NCBI RefSeq assembly: GCF_019345465.1
Contig: NZ_JAHKRC010000002.1
Coordinates: 1-64,000, forward strand
Reading direction: 5' to 3'
Length of the DNA stretch: 64,000 nucleotides
Source of the DNA: Pseudomonas sp. NKUCC02_KPG
Lineage (GTDB): Bacteria; Pseudomonadota; Gammaproteobacteria; Pseudomonadales; Pseudomonadaceae
Part shown: positions 47,266 to 55,804 of the stretch, in pieces
Layout of the letters: each line of letters opens with the position of its first letter
Numbering within the stretch: the first letter of the stretch is position 1
Translations under genes and position numbers: made by a program
Notes under the pieces: generated by a model
Told to the model about the DNA's origin: nothing
Seen by the model: the letters and a program-made list of their open reading frames with translations, nothing else
Databases searched by the model: none

Positions 47266-48615
47266 TTACAGGTAAATAAACTTGGCGATGAAAATAGCGC
47301 AGAGCACCCACAGGCTGACAGAAATTTCGCGGTATTTACCGGTGCCTGCCTTGAGTGCGACATAGCTGATAAAGCCCAGGGCAATCCCGTCGGCGACCGA
47401 GAAGGTCATTGGCATCATGATCATGGTCACAATGGCCGGGATGCAGTCGGTGGGTTCGTCCCAGTTGATGTGCTGCATGCCGCCCATCATCAGCATCGCG
47501 ACGTAAATCAGGGCGCCTGCTGTGGCATAAGCGGGGATCATGCCAGCCAGGGGGGCGAAGAACATCGCGGCAACAAACAGCACGCCCACGGTGACGGCGG
47601 TGAGCCCGGTCCGACCGCCTGCCGCGACCCCTGCGGCGCTTTCGACATAGCTGGTCACGGGTGGCACGCCAACCACGGCGCCGAACACGCTTGAGGCGCT
47701 GTCAGCCTTGAGTGCCCTGGACAGGTTTTCGATCTTGCCGTCAGCCTTGACCAGGCCGGCACGCTGGGCCACGCCCATCAAGGTGCCGGCAGTGTCGAAC
47801 ATGTGTACAAACAGGAAGGCCAGCACCACGCTGATCATGCTGATATTGAACACACCCTTGAGGTCCATCGCCATCCAGGTCGGAGCCAGGCTTGGCGGCG
47901 CAGACATGATGCCGTTGTAGTGCACCAGATCCAGGCCCCAGCCCGCGAGAGTGACGGCGATAATGCTGATCAGGATCGCGCCGAACACGCGGTGGTAGCT
48001 AAGAATCGCAATCATCAAAAAGCACACGGCGGCCAGCAGCGGCGCCGGGTCGCGCAGGGAGCCGAGCTTGATCAGGGTGGCCGGGCTATCGACGATGATG
48101 CCCGAGGTTTTCAGGCCGATGATCCCCAGAAACAAACCGACCCCCGCACCCATTGCATAACGCAGGCTGGCAGGAATGCTGTTGAGCAGCCATTCGCGCA
48201 CCCGTGACAGGGTCAGAATCAGAAACAGTACGCCAGAGACAAAGACCGCGCCCAGGGCGGTCTCCCAGCTGTAGCCCATCGTCCCGACCACCGTGTAGGT
48301 GAAGAACGCATTCAGGCCCATGCCTGGCGCCAGGCCTACCGGCCAGTTGGCGTAGAGCCCCATTAACAGGCTGCCCAGGGCAGCGGCGATGCAGGTCGCC
48401 ACAAAGGCTGCGCCGTGATCAATGCCCGCGTCGGCCATGATGTTGGGGTTGACGAAGATGATGTAGGCCATGGTGATAAAGGTGGTCAGCCCGGCGATCA
48501 GCTCGGTCCTGACCGTGGTGCCATGCAGCGACAGTTTGAACAGGCGCTCCAGCCAGCCGCGGGAGGAGGGGGGAGAAAGTTCAACGGCGGGTACTTCTGA
48601 CTTTTGGCTGTCCAC
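47266..48615 (-). CDS. Adenine/guanine/hypoxanthine permease (AzgA-like NCS2)
   Basis: 449 aa with about 13 membrane helices. AzgA-group marks are TVRTELIAGLTTFITMAYI, VNPNIM, GLAPGMGLNAFF and FFAPLAGMIPAYATAGAL. It likely takes up purine bases by proton symport. The GTG start follows GAGGAAAAACC. TTGTATACAA lies 101 bases upstream, tying it to the catabolic genes. Confidence 0.9.
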   Translation of the reverse strand: MDSQKSEVPAVELSPPSSRGWLERLFKLSLHGTTVRTELIAGLTTFITMAYIIFVNPNIMADAGIDHGAAFVATCIAAALGSLLMGLYANWPVGLAPGMGLNAFFTYTVVGTMGYSWETALGAVFVSGVLFLILTLSRVREWLLNSIPASLRYAMGAGVGLFLGIIGLKTSGIIVDSPATLIKLGSLRDPAPLLAAVCFLMIAILSYHRVFGAILISIIAVTLAGWGLDLVHYNGIMSAPPSLAPTWMAMDLKGVFNISMISVVLAFLFVHMFDTAGTLMGVAQRAGLVKADGKIENLSRALKADSASSVFGAVVGVPPVTSYVESAAGVAAGGRTGLTAVTVGVLFVAAMFFAPLAGMIPAYATAGALIYVAMLMMGGMQHINWDEPTDCIPAIVTMIMMPMTFSVADGIALGFISYVALKAGTGKYREISVSLWVLCAIFIAKFIYL

Positions 48616-48715
48616 GGTTTTTCCTCAGGCTTTTATTGTTTTTAAGGGCACTGGTGAGGCGCGCAGCATTTTTCTGACCTTTGGGTCAAGAATGCAGGCG
48701 AGATGAATTATGCTT

Positions 48716-48725
48716 TTGTATACAA
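48716..48725. promoter_or_regulatory. TTGTATACAA operator upstream of the purine permease
   Basis: Perfect palindrome in CTTTTGTATACAAAAAAAG, whose flanks extend the dyad to CTTTTGTATACAAAA-type symmetry. It is 101 bases before the permease GTG. Confidence 0.68.
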
Positions 48726-48800
48726 AAAAAGCAAATAATGTTTTCTGGATTGTGGCCGAAAGTGATGGGTGGAAGTGGGCTTGTTGTGGGAGCCCTGCTC

Positions 48801-48831
48801 CAGTATCCAGTATCCAGTATCCAGTATCCAG
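48801..48831. repeat. Short tandem repeat CAGTATC
   Basis: Four perfect head-to-tail copies of CAGTATC followed by a partial CAG, just past the stop of the MarR gene. This is a simple tandem array, with unit length not a multiple of three. Confidence 0.9.
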
Positions 48832-48832
48832 G

Positions 48833-49273
48833 CTAGGGCTGGCGGCTTTGGCCCAGGGCATGATTGATCGCCAGCCAGCCATTGACGGCGTCGTCACCGG
48901 CCTGGGCGAACACCCGTTGCAGCAGTTTGACCTGCTCGCGGCGCAGGTTTTTCTCGAAGGTGACGCCGTCAGCAGTCAGCTCCAGCAGGCGTTTGCGCTT
49001 GTCGGTCTCGGGCGCGACGCTGCGCACCAGATCCATTTCGATCAGCTGGCGTAATGGCGTATTGAGGGCTTGTTTGCTTACGCCCAGCAGCGTCAGCAGT
49101 TCCTTGACGCTTACACCGGGATGGTGGGCGATAAAAAAAACGATGCGCTGATGCACCCGGCTCAGCCCACGGCGCGCCAGCATTTCGTCTGCCTTTGCAG
49201 TAAACGCTTGATAGCCAAAGAAGAAGGCTTCCATGGCGGCACGCTGAGTGGTCGGATTTTTAAGGTCAAGCAT
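48833..49273 (-). CDS. MarR-family regulator
   Basis: 146 aa winged-helix regulator. RVHQRIVFFIAHHPGVSVKELLTLLGVSKQALNTPLRQL (helix 2 to recognition helix) and the wing RSVAPETDKRKRLLELT are seen in the middle of the protein. It is divergent from the aminotransferase gene (82-base gap) and probably controls it. Confidence 0.87.
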   Translation of the reverse strand: MLDLKNPTTQRAAMEAFFFGYQAFTAKADEMLARRGLSRVHQRIVFFIAHHPGVSVKELLTLLGVSKQALNTPLRQLIEMDLVRSVAPETDKRKRLLELTADGVTFEKNLRREQVKLLQRVFAQAGDDAVNGWLAINHALGQSRQP

Positions 49274-49355
49274 ATTGACGTATCTAGGCTTCGCGGCGTA
49301 GTTTCGGTCAACCAGTTTGACTTATTTCCAATTACTTCCGCTACCGGTGATCTGT

Positions 49356-50522
49356 ATGGCCTTCTCCGAACGTGTTTCCCGCCTGAAAAGCTCTTTGATT
49401 CGTGAAATTCTGGCTGCGGCCCAACGCCCGGAAGTCATGTCTTTCGCTGGCGGGCTACCGGCTGAAGCCATGCTGCCCAAGGTCGACTGGACCGACATGC
49501 CGGCCTCGATGGGTCAATACGGCATGAGTGAAGGCGAGCCGGCACTGCGTGAAGTACTGGCCGCAGAGGCCCGCGCATTGGGCGTTGATTGCGATGCGAG
49601 CCAGGTCATGGTACTTAGCGGTTCGCAGCAGGCGCTGGATCTGGCAGCCAAGCTGTACATCGACAAAGGCACTGAAATCATGCTCGAAGCGCCGACCTAT
49701 CTGGCGGCGCTGCAAATCTTCCAGCTGTTCGGCGCCGAGTGCCTGACGTTCCCGCTGCAAGCCGACGGCCCGGACCTGGCCGCCTTGCGTGTGCAGCTGG
49801 AAAAACACAGCCCGGCCTTCATCTACCTGATCCCGACGTTCCAGAACCCGTCTGCCGTGCGTTACAGCGAAACCAAGCGCGACGCGGTAGCGGCCTTGCT
49901 CGACGAGTTCGGCGTCACCCTGATTGAAGATGAGCCGTACCGCGAACTGAACTTTGACGGTGGCAGTGCAACGCCGATTGTCAGCCGCCTGAAAAAAGCC
50001 AGCTGGATCTACACCGGCACCGTGTCCAAGACCCTGTTGCCGGGCTTGCGCGTTGGCTTCCTGATTGCCAGCCCTGATCTGTTCCCCCATTTGCTGCGCC
50101 TCAAGCAATCGGCTGACCTGCACACCAACCGTGTTGGCCAATGGCAGGCTTTGCAGTGGATCGGCACCGAGAAAATGACCAACCACCTGGCCGAGTTGCG
50201 TGACTTCTACCGCGTACGCCGTGACGGTTTTCAGCTGGCGCTGGAAGAGCACTTCTCGGACCTGGCGGACTGGCATGTGCCACAGGGCGGCCTGTTCTTC
50301 TGGTTGACCCTAAAGCAGCCGTTCGACACCCGTACGTTGCTCAAGCCTGCGCTGGAGCAGAACGTGGCATTCATGCCGGGTGAACCGTTCTTCGCCAACC
50401 CGGACCAGAACGTAGGCAGCCTGCGCCTGAACTTCAGCCACATCGACCCGGCGCGTCTGCACGAAGGCCTCAAGCGCCTGGCTAACGTTATTCGTCAGGC
50501 TCAGGCCGCTCAAGCGGCCTAA
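49356..50522 (+). CDS. PLP-dependent aminotransferase (fold type I, LysN/AAA type)
   Basis: 388 aa. PLP fold I features are YGMSEGEPALREVL, SGSQQALDLAAKLYIDKG, DEPYRELNF and the PLP-binding Lys in YTGTVSKTLLPGLRVGF. The type resembles 2-aminoadipate/aromatic or branched-chain aminotransferases; the substrate is uncertain. The ATG at MAFSERVSR is used. A GST gene follows after ten bases. Confidence 0.9.
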   Translation: MAFSERVSRLKSSLIREILAAAQRPEVMSFAGGLPAEAMLPKVDWTDMPASMGQYGMSEGEPALREVLAAEARALGVDCDASQVMVLSGSQQALDLAAKLYIDKGTEIMLEAPTYLAALQIFQLFGAECLTFPLQADGPDLAALRVQLEKHSPAFIYLIPTFQNPSAVRYSETKRDAVAALLDEFGVTLIEDEPYRELNFDGGSATPIVSRLKKASWIYTGTVSKTLLPGLRVGFLIASPDLFPHLLRLKQSADLHTNRVGQWQALQWIGTEKMTNHLAELRDFYRVRRDGFQLALEEHFSDLADWHVPQGGLFFWLTLKQPFDTRTLLKPALEQNVAFMPGEPFFANPDQNVGSLRLNFSHIDPARLHEGLKRLANVIRQAQAAQAA

Positions 50523-50532
50523 AGGAGGCACG

Positions 50533-51135
50533 ATGCTCAAGGTTTATGGCGATTACAATTCGGGCAACTGCTACAAGATCAAGCTGATGCTGCATTTGCT
50601 GGGCATTGAGTATCAGTGGTTCGCGGTGGATATCCTCAAGGGCGAAACACAAACCCCGGATTTCCTGGCGAAAAACCCGAACGGCAAAGTGCCAGTGCTG
50701 GAGCTGGAAGACGGCACGTGCCTGTGGGAGTCCAACGCGATTCTCAACTACCTGGCCGACGGCAGCGAGTTTTTGCCAGCTGAGCCGCGTTTGCGCACCC
50801 AGGTGCTTCAATGGCAGTTTTTCGAACAGTACAGCCATGAGCCTTACATTGCGGTGGCAAGGTTTATCCAGTTTTACCTGGGGTTGCCGCAAGAGCGTCT
50901 GGAGGAGTACCGCACACTGCAAAAGCGCGGCTACAAGGCGCTGGATGTGATGGAGCAACAGCTCAATCGCACCCCGTACCTGGTGGGTGAGCAGTATTCG
51001 ATTGCTGACGTGACGTTGTACGCCTACACCCATGTGGCCGATCAGGGCGGCTTTGATCTCAGCGGCTATCCTGGCATCCAGGCCTGGCTGCAAAGAGTGG
51101 CCAGCCATCCGCGGCATGTGGGGATGCTCGATTGA
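50533..51135 (+). CDS. Glutathione S-transferase family protein
   Basis: 200 aa. The N-terminal thioredoxin-like domain (MLKVYGDYNSGNCYKIKLML, NGKVPVLELEDGTCLWESNAIL) is followed by a helical C-terminal domain (about 85-200). SGNCYK carries the likely GSH-activating Ser/Asn/Cys. AAAGGAGG stands before the ATG, and it is probably co-transcribed with the aminotransferase. Confidence 0.9.
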   Translation: MLKVYGDYNSGNCYKIKLMLHLLGIEYQWFAVDILKGETQTPDFLAKNPNGKVPVLELEDGTCLWESNAILNYLADGSEFLPAEPRLRTQVLQWQFFEQYSHEPYIAVARFIQFYLGLPQERLEEYRTLQKRGYKALDVMEQQLNRTPYLVGEQYSIADVTLYAYTHVADQGGFDLSGYPGIQAWLQRVASHPRHVGMLD

Positions 51136-51149
51136 GCTGATCGCCCATA

Positions 51150-51178
51150 AAAAAAACCGGCCTTGAGCCGGTTTTTTT
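51150..51178. terminator. Bidirectional terminator
   Basis: A-run, AACCGGC, loop CTTGA, GCCGGTT, T-run. It can serve the GST gene (+) and the glutaredoxin-like gene (-), which converge here. Confidence 0.92.
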
Positions 51179-51200
51179 ATGGGCGGGAGGGGCGTGATCT

Positions 51201-51572
51201 TTAAACGTTGGCAAAGCGCTGGTTCAGGTACTCAATGATCACCTTGGAGTCGTACATCCAGGTGGTCTTGCCGTCTTCTTCAATGCGCAGGCAAGGCACT
51301 TTGATCTTGCCGCCTTGCTCCAGCAGGGTTTGACGGTCCTGCTCGTTGTTTTTCGCATCCCGCAGGGCTACCGGCACATTCAGGCGGCGCAACGTGCGGC
51401 GGGTTTTCACGCAGAACGGGCACGCGTGGAACTGGTACAGGGTCAGGCTTTTTGCAGCTTGATCGACCAGCGCCTGAGCGGCTGCCGGGCGCTGCTTTTT
51501 GCTGGGCCGGGTAACAAAATCGCCAGCGATGATGAGCTGACCCAGGCCTACGCGAAGCGCTTTGATAAACAC
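51201..51572 (-). CDS. Glutaredoxin-like protein with N-terminal extension
   Basis: 123 aa. A glutaredoxin domain (about 42-122) has CPFC in YQFHACPFCVKTRRTLRR, KVPCLRI near the cis-Pro, and a C-terminal SKVIIEYL. The first about 40 residues form a hydrophobic, then basic extension that could be a membrane anchor. A GTG start follows GAGG. The role in thiol redox chemistry is inferred from the domain. Confidence 0.85.
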   Translation of the reverse strand: MFIKALRVGLGQLIIAGDFVTRPSKKQRPAAAQALVDQAAKSLTLYQFHACPFCVKTRRTLRRLNVPVALRDAKNNEQDRQTLLEQGGKIKVPCLRIEEDGKTTWMYDSKVIIEYLNQRFANV

Positions 51573-51630
51573 AGTAAAAGCCTCATGGGCAAGTAAGAAG
51601 GGGCGCAGCTTACCTGAAAACAGGCAGGCG

Positions 51631-51658
51631 AAAAAAAACCGGCGATAAACGCCGGCCT
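51631..51658 (-). terminator. Terminator after folE
   Basis: On the minus strand CCGGCG, loop TTTAT, CGCCGG, then eight T residues. Confidence 0.9.
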
Positions 51659-51673
51659 TTTTCGGGTCGTCAA

Positions 51674-52234
51674 TTACTTGATCAAGCTGAGAAACTCGCT
51701 ACGGGTGGCGGCGTTTTCGCGGAACTCACCCAGCATCACCGATGTAATCATCGACGAATTTTGCTTCTCGACACCGCGCATCATCATGCACATGTGCTTG
51801 GCTTCAATCACCACGGCAACGCCCAGGGCGCCGGTGACTTGCATCACTGCGTCGGCGATCTGGCGGCTCAGGTTTTCCTGGATCTGCAAGCGGCGGGCGT
51901 ACATGTCGACAATTCGCGCCACTTTAGACAGGCCCAGCACTTTGCCGCTCGGAATGTAAGCCACGTGGGCTTTGCCGATAAACGGCAGCAGGTGGTGTTC
52001 GCACAGCGAGTACAACTCGATGTCTTTAACCAGCACCATTTCGCTGTTGTCAGAGCTGAACAAGGCACCGTTGGTGACTTCTTCCAGGGTTTGTTCATAG
52101 CCACGGCAAAGGTACTGCATGGCTTTGGCTGCACGCTTTGGCGTATCCAGAAGGCCTTCACGGGAAACGTCTTCGCCGAGTTGACCGAGGATCGCGGTGT
52201 AGTTTTGTTCCAATGTCACAGGGCTATATTCCAT
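51674..52234 (-). CDS. folE: GTP cyclohydrolase I
   Basis: 186 aa, first enzyme of tetrahydrofolate synthesis (GTP to dihydroneopterin triphosphate). Zinc and active-site motifs are [20 protein letters not shown] and [18 protein letters not shown]. The core from LEQNYTAIL onward is canonical. The first five residues (MEYSP...) differ from the usual MSLEQNY start. This change occurs exactly where sequence related to an integrase gene begins upstream, and no strong RBS is seen. Confidence 0.92.
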   Translation of the reverse strand: MEYSPVTLEQNYTAILGQLGEDVSREGLLDTPKRAAKAMQYLCRGYEQTLEEVTNGALFSSDNSEMVLVKDIELYSLCEHHLLPFIGKAHVAYIPSGKVLGLSKVARIVDMYARRLQIQENLSRQIADAVMQVTGALGVAVVIEAKHMCMMMRGVEKQNSSMITSVMLGEFRENAATRSEFLSLIK

Positions 52235-52241
52235 GCGGGTT

Positions 52242-52523
52242 TCATAGTGGCACCTCGTCGGGTCGTGCCAATTTTGTACCAATCATGCTGTTTTCGAGTT
52301 TCCCGAGCTCGCTCCAGTCTGTGCTGGAATTGAGCCACCTAGCGTAAGTCGAGAGCAATATCTGCACGCCGTGGCCAAGCTGATTGGCGATAAACGCAGG
52401 GTTCATGCCTGCCATGAGGCACATGGTAGCGTAGGTATGGCGACAGTTGTATTGTCGGCGCACTTTGAGGGCCAGATTTGATGGCGCTTCTTGAAAATAA
52501 GCCCGACTCGACCAGGCGCGCGC
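52242..52523 (-). pseudogene. Remnant of a tyrosine recombinase/phage integrase (C-terminal part)
   Basis: About 90 codons of the catalytic domain remain. RRQYNCRHTYATMCLMAG carries the second active-site Arg with the HxxR-type box, ANQLGHGVQILLSTYARWL has the LGH motif and the nucleophile Tyr, and the tail reads SDWSELGKLE-like residues. An in-frame TGA at 52524-52526 cuts the frame, and no N-terminal or core-binding part follows upstream. The stop lies seven bases before the folE ATG. It points to an old integration next to folE. Confidence 0.82.
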
Positions 52524-52583
52524 TCAACCAATCATCGTGACCACCGCCAGCCTGGCCCGTGAGTTTTTTGGTGCATGGCCCGG

Positions 52584-52844
52584 TTACAGTGTCAGCGCCT
52601 GGGTTCTGGCTTGAACCACAGCGTGTATCACCTGGGAGACACTGGCCATATCTTCACAGGTTAATACATCGAGGGTCTTGAGTGCTTCACTAAAGCCCTC
52701 TGCGCGCTCACTGGCCAGGCGTACCTGCAGGCTGTTCCTGGCGCTCTTAATTGCATTCAGTTGACGGTGTAAACCGACCCTCACCGCGTCCGGCATACAA
52801 ATAGTGATAAAGGAGCCAACCCCTTTGCTGTAGCGTATGTTCAT
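52584..52844 (-). CDS. Small unknown protein downstream of the response regulator
   Basis: 86 aa, mostly helical. The N-terminal RYSKGVGSFITICMPDAVRVG is followed by a charged helix (LHRQLNAIKSARNSLQVRLA) and a second amphipathic helix. No membrane segment or known motif is recognised. Its ATG is four bases past the response-regulator stop, so it is probably translated with it. A signalling partner role is only a guess. Confidence 0.65.
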   Translation of the reverse strand: MNIRYSKGVGSFITICMPDAVRVGLHRQLNAIKSARNSLQVRLASERAEGFSEALKTLDVLTCEDMASVSQVIHAVVQARTQALTL

Positions 52845-52848
52845 CGCT

Positions 52849-53622
52849 TTATAGACTCAATCCATGTGATTTTAAAGCGAGCGCTAACTGTGTTCTATTG
52901 GAGGCGCCCGTCAAGTTCAGTATTTGTGAAATATAGAGTTTTACTGTATTTGGCGTAATGCCCATGTCGCTGGCGATTTCGTAGTTTGTTTTACCTTCGC
53001 TGACAAGTTGTGCCGCTTGCAGTTGGCGAGGTGATAACTTGCTGAATAAAAATTCCTTATAGTCCGTTTGTTCGGTGTCCGATGGGCTGCTGGTATTTCT
53101 TGTACGGGGCGGATGGGCTTTTCTAATATCTGAATGTATGTCGCTTATGGAATTTATCAGGCCTTGCAAACGCCTGCTCAAGGCCTCGGTGCTCTGATTG
53201 TGTGCTGCGCTGTCTGTTTGCTTTTCTTCGAGTTTCTTCAGCGTCTGAAGCAGCGAGTCGGGGTTGACAGGCTTTTGGTGGTAGTCGGAGAAACCTTCGC
53301 GCAGAGCACGGACCAGATCCTTTTTTTCGCCCTGGGCGCTTAGCAGGACGGCATCGAAGACGCGATGCTTCTTGGAGTATTGCTTGAGCCTCTGGATGAG
53401 TTCTATGCCGTCGAAACCGGGCATCAGCAAGTCGCACACCACCAGGGCGATCGACGGGTCTTCGTTGAATAGGTCAATGGCCTGGCGGCTACTGTAACTG
53501 GGAATGCAGGTGAACCCGTTACTCTCAAGAAATTCACACATCTCTTCAACGATAAGCGGTTGGTCGTCGACAACTAATATGCGTGTTTTGGGAGGGTGTG
53601 GGGTCACAAAAAGGTTATCCAT
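52849..53622 (-). CDS. Orphan LuxR/NarL-type response regulator
   Basis: 257 aa. The receiver domain (about 12-130) has the acidic pair in RILVVDDQPLI, the phosphoacceptor Asp in LVVCDLLMPGFDG, and the conserved Lys in YHQKPVNPDSL. A low-complexity linker (about 130-190) with many Ser/Thr precedes a LuxR helix-turn-helix (LSPRQLQAAQLVSEGKTNYE...ITPNTVKLYISQIL). No sensor kinase is adjacent. The region is more AT-rich than its surroundings and lies beside an integrase remnant. The RBS is weak. Confidence 0.87.
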   Translation of the reverse strand: MDNLFVTPHPPKTRILVVDDQPLIVEEMCEFLESNGFTCIPSYSSRQAIDLFNEDPSIALVVCDLLMPGFDGIELIQRLKQYSKKHRVFDAVLLSAQGEKKDLVRALREGFSDYHQKPVNPDSLLQTLKKLEEKQTDSAAHNQSTEALSRRLQGLINSISDIHSDIRKAHPPRTRNTSSPSDTEQTDYKEFLFSKLSPRQLQAAQLVSEGKTNYEIASDMGITPNTVKLYISQILNLTGASNRTQLALALKSHGLSL

Positions 53623-53852
53623 TTGTGGAGGGCTAAATAAGCGCCGATTACCCCGTATTATCCAGCAGGTTAATAGGCGAGGGTAGCCATACTTTTTGCA
53701 TAGTTAGATAGTTTAATGGGGGGGCGAAGTTTAGCGAGTCGTCAGGATTGGAGAGGGCGGATGAAGTATGCATTTATTGAGCAGTTAGTGGATAACTGCT
53801 CGACTTGACCGATTTGCCTGAGGCAAGCGGGTTTAAATCCTTGCAGAGCGTG

Positions 53853-54410
53853 TTATTCGTCTCGACCTTCCATCATGGTGCGCTTGAGCATCACATACAC
53901 CGCGCCGGCACCGCCATGTTTGGCCTGGCAGGAGCAGAAGCCCAGTACCTGTGAGTGCTGGCGCAGCCAGGTATTGACGTGACTCTTGATCATTGGACGC
54001 TTGCCGTCCAGGCGTACGGCCTTGCCGTGGGTGACTCGCACGCAGCGCACTTCAAGCCGGGTAGCTTCGCTGAGGAATTCCCAAAGGGTTTCGCGGGCTT
54101 TTTCGACGGTCATGCCATGCAGATCAAGGCTGCCTTCGAAGCTGATCTGGCCCAGCTTGAGCTTGCGCATCTGGCTTTCTTGCACGCCATCACGGGCCCA
54201 GCTCAGTTGATCTTCGGGGCCAACATCGATCACGAATTGGTCTGACAGGCCGTCGATGATGGTCGCATTGGTGCGCACAGTGGCTGACTGACGCAGTTTT
54301 GCCAGCTGTGCACGGTCAGCTTTGGGTTTGCCGGTGTCCGCCCGATCATGCTTGATCGGTTTAACGCCGCGAATCTCGTTTTTGAACAGGGAAAAATCGT
54401 CGTCTTGCAT
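53853..54410 (-). CDS. Smr-domain protein (YdaL/SmrA type)
   Basis: 185 aa. The C-terminal Smr domain has SLDLHGMTVEKARETL, RVTHGKAVR and GGAGAVYVMLKR. The N-terminal half is charged and probably flexible. Stand-alone Smr proteins of this group have nicking-endonuclease activity in some bacteria; the role here is not known. It is separated from the response regulator by 230 bases without a gene. Confidence 0.9.
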   Translation of the reverse strand: MQDDDFSLFKNEIRGVKPIKHDRADTGKPKADRAQLAKLRQSATVRTNATIIDGLSDQFVIDVGPEDQLSWARDGVQESQMRKLKLGQISFEGSLDLHGMTVEKARETLWEFLSEATRLEVRCVRVTHGKAVRLDGKRPMIKSHVNTWLRQHSQVLGFCSCQAKHGGAGAVYVMLKRTMMEGRDE

Positions 54411-54473
54411 GTCAGCCTCCGTGAAGGGCGGCTAGTTTACCCAAGTCGACGACAATCGGGCGGCGGATGTGCG

Positions 54474-54794
54474 TCAGTCTTGTTTTTTCATCAGGTGCGG
54501 GGCCATGTTCAGGCCCAGTGGCTGGCGCATCAGGCGACGGCGACGACGCCACATCCAGACGCCCAGCCAGCAGACCAGTATGCCAAGCACCAGTACCAGT
54601 GTTGCACCCGCCGGGCTGGCATTGAGCTCACCCAGGGCGCCGGGGCGGCCAATCAGGCTGGCGGCACCTGCCACCAGTAACAGCGCGCCCACAAGCGCAA
54701 TCAGCGCGGCAAACACCAGTACCAGGCGTGAGCGCCAGTCACGGTGTGCCTTGGGGCGTAAGCGTCGAGCATCAAAACCATCGGAGATCTTCAT
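54474..54794 (-). CDS. Small inner-membrane protein of unknown function
   Basis: 106 aa with two membrane helices (about 25-48 and 63-83) and a basic stretch after the second (WMWRRRRRLMRQPLG). AAGGAAAGA stands before the ATG. The function is unknown. Confidence 0.75.
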   Translation of the reverse strand: MKISDGFDARRLRPKAHRDWRSRLVLVFAALIALVGALLLVAGAASLIGRPGALGELNASPAGATLVLVLGILVCWLGVWMWRRRRRLMRQPLGLNMAPHLMKKQD

Positions 54795-54940
54795 TCCGAT
54801 CTTTCCTTAAAGGGTATCGGCCCTTCGACAGGGAATTGGGCAGGTTGTTCCTGGGAGGGGGGAAACAGGAAGCTGCGTGCAGGTGGACGGTCTTTATTGA
54901 TGGGCGGTTGCGCAGGCCGCCCGTCAGAAGCCGATTCAGA

Positions 54941-55531
54941 TCAAATCAGGTTTTTAGTCAGGGTCAGGGTGGCGAAGTTGTCGTTCATGATCGCCATCTC
55001 GGCTTTCTGAACCTGCTCTGCGCTGATAATGCCGTCCGGGGTAGGCAAGTCTCGGGTGGCGCAGGCATCTTCGACCAAGGTGCAGCGCAGGCCATAGTCT
55101 TTGGCTGCGCGTACGGTGGTGCTGACGCTGGAGTGGCTCATGAAGCCGCAGACGATCACATCCAGGGAACCCAGGTTCTCCAGTGCTTTTTGCAAGCCTG
55201 TGTCATTGAAGGCGTTGGGCATGCGTTTTTCGATAATCAGCTCATCGCCCTGGGGTTCAAGGCCTTTGATGAACGCGCCTCGTTCGCCCTGCGGGTCGAA
55301 CATGCCGCCAACGGTGCCCAGGTGACGGATATGGATCACCGGGCGCTTGGCCTTGCGGGCAGCCTCCAGCAAAAGGGCGATGTTGGCAGTGGCAGCGTCC
55401 ATGCCGGACAAGGCCAGGGGCCCGTTCAGATATTCGTTTTGCGCATCGATGATCAGCAGGCTGGCATTGCTCAGATTGGCCGCGGCATAACCACGTCCAG
55501 TGAGTTGAAACATCGTCTTTAAAGCGGGCAT
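54941..55531 (-). CDS. Cysteine hydrolase, isochorismatase-like
   Basis: 196 aa. The catalytic triad of the family is visible: Asp in LLIIDAQNEYL, Lys in IIEKRMPNAF and Cys in DVIVCGFMSHSSV. It cleaves an amide or ester bond of unknown identity. The start is the ATG at MPALKTMFQL, with AAGGAG upstream. Confidence 0.88.
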   Translation of the reverse strand: MPALKTMFQLTGRGYAAANLSNASLLIIDAQNEYLNGPLALSGMDAATANIALLLEAARKAKRPVIHIRHLGTVGGMFDPQGERGAFIKGLEPQGDELIIEKRMPNAFNDTGLQKALENLGSLDVIVCGFMSHSSVSTTVRAAKDYGLRCTLVEDACATRDLPTPDGIISAEQVQKAEMAIMNDNFATLTLTKNLI

Positions 55532-55804
55532 TCGGGGGCTCCTTTGAATGGGGCTTTTGAGACATTCTCCACTGGCGGAGCGTTTATGTGAATGGCCTGT
55601 CGTGCAAGCGGTGTGGTTGCTGGCCTGTAGCGATGTCAAGGAGTAACGCAGAAAGGTAAAAATGTACAAATTGGAGCGATTTCAGGTTTTTCATGGACGT
55701 GTTCTGACGTTTTAAAACAGCGGGGTGTGTAGACCGGTGGCCTGCCTTTGGCGCGTCGAGGTTTGGCTGTTAGAATCGCCAATCGATTTTGAGGAGTAAG
55801 ACCA

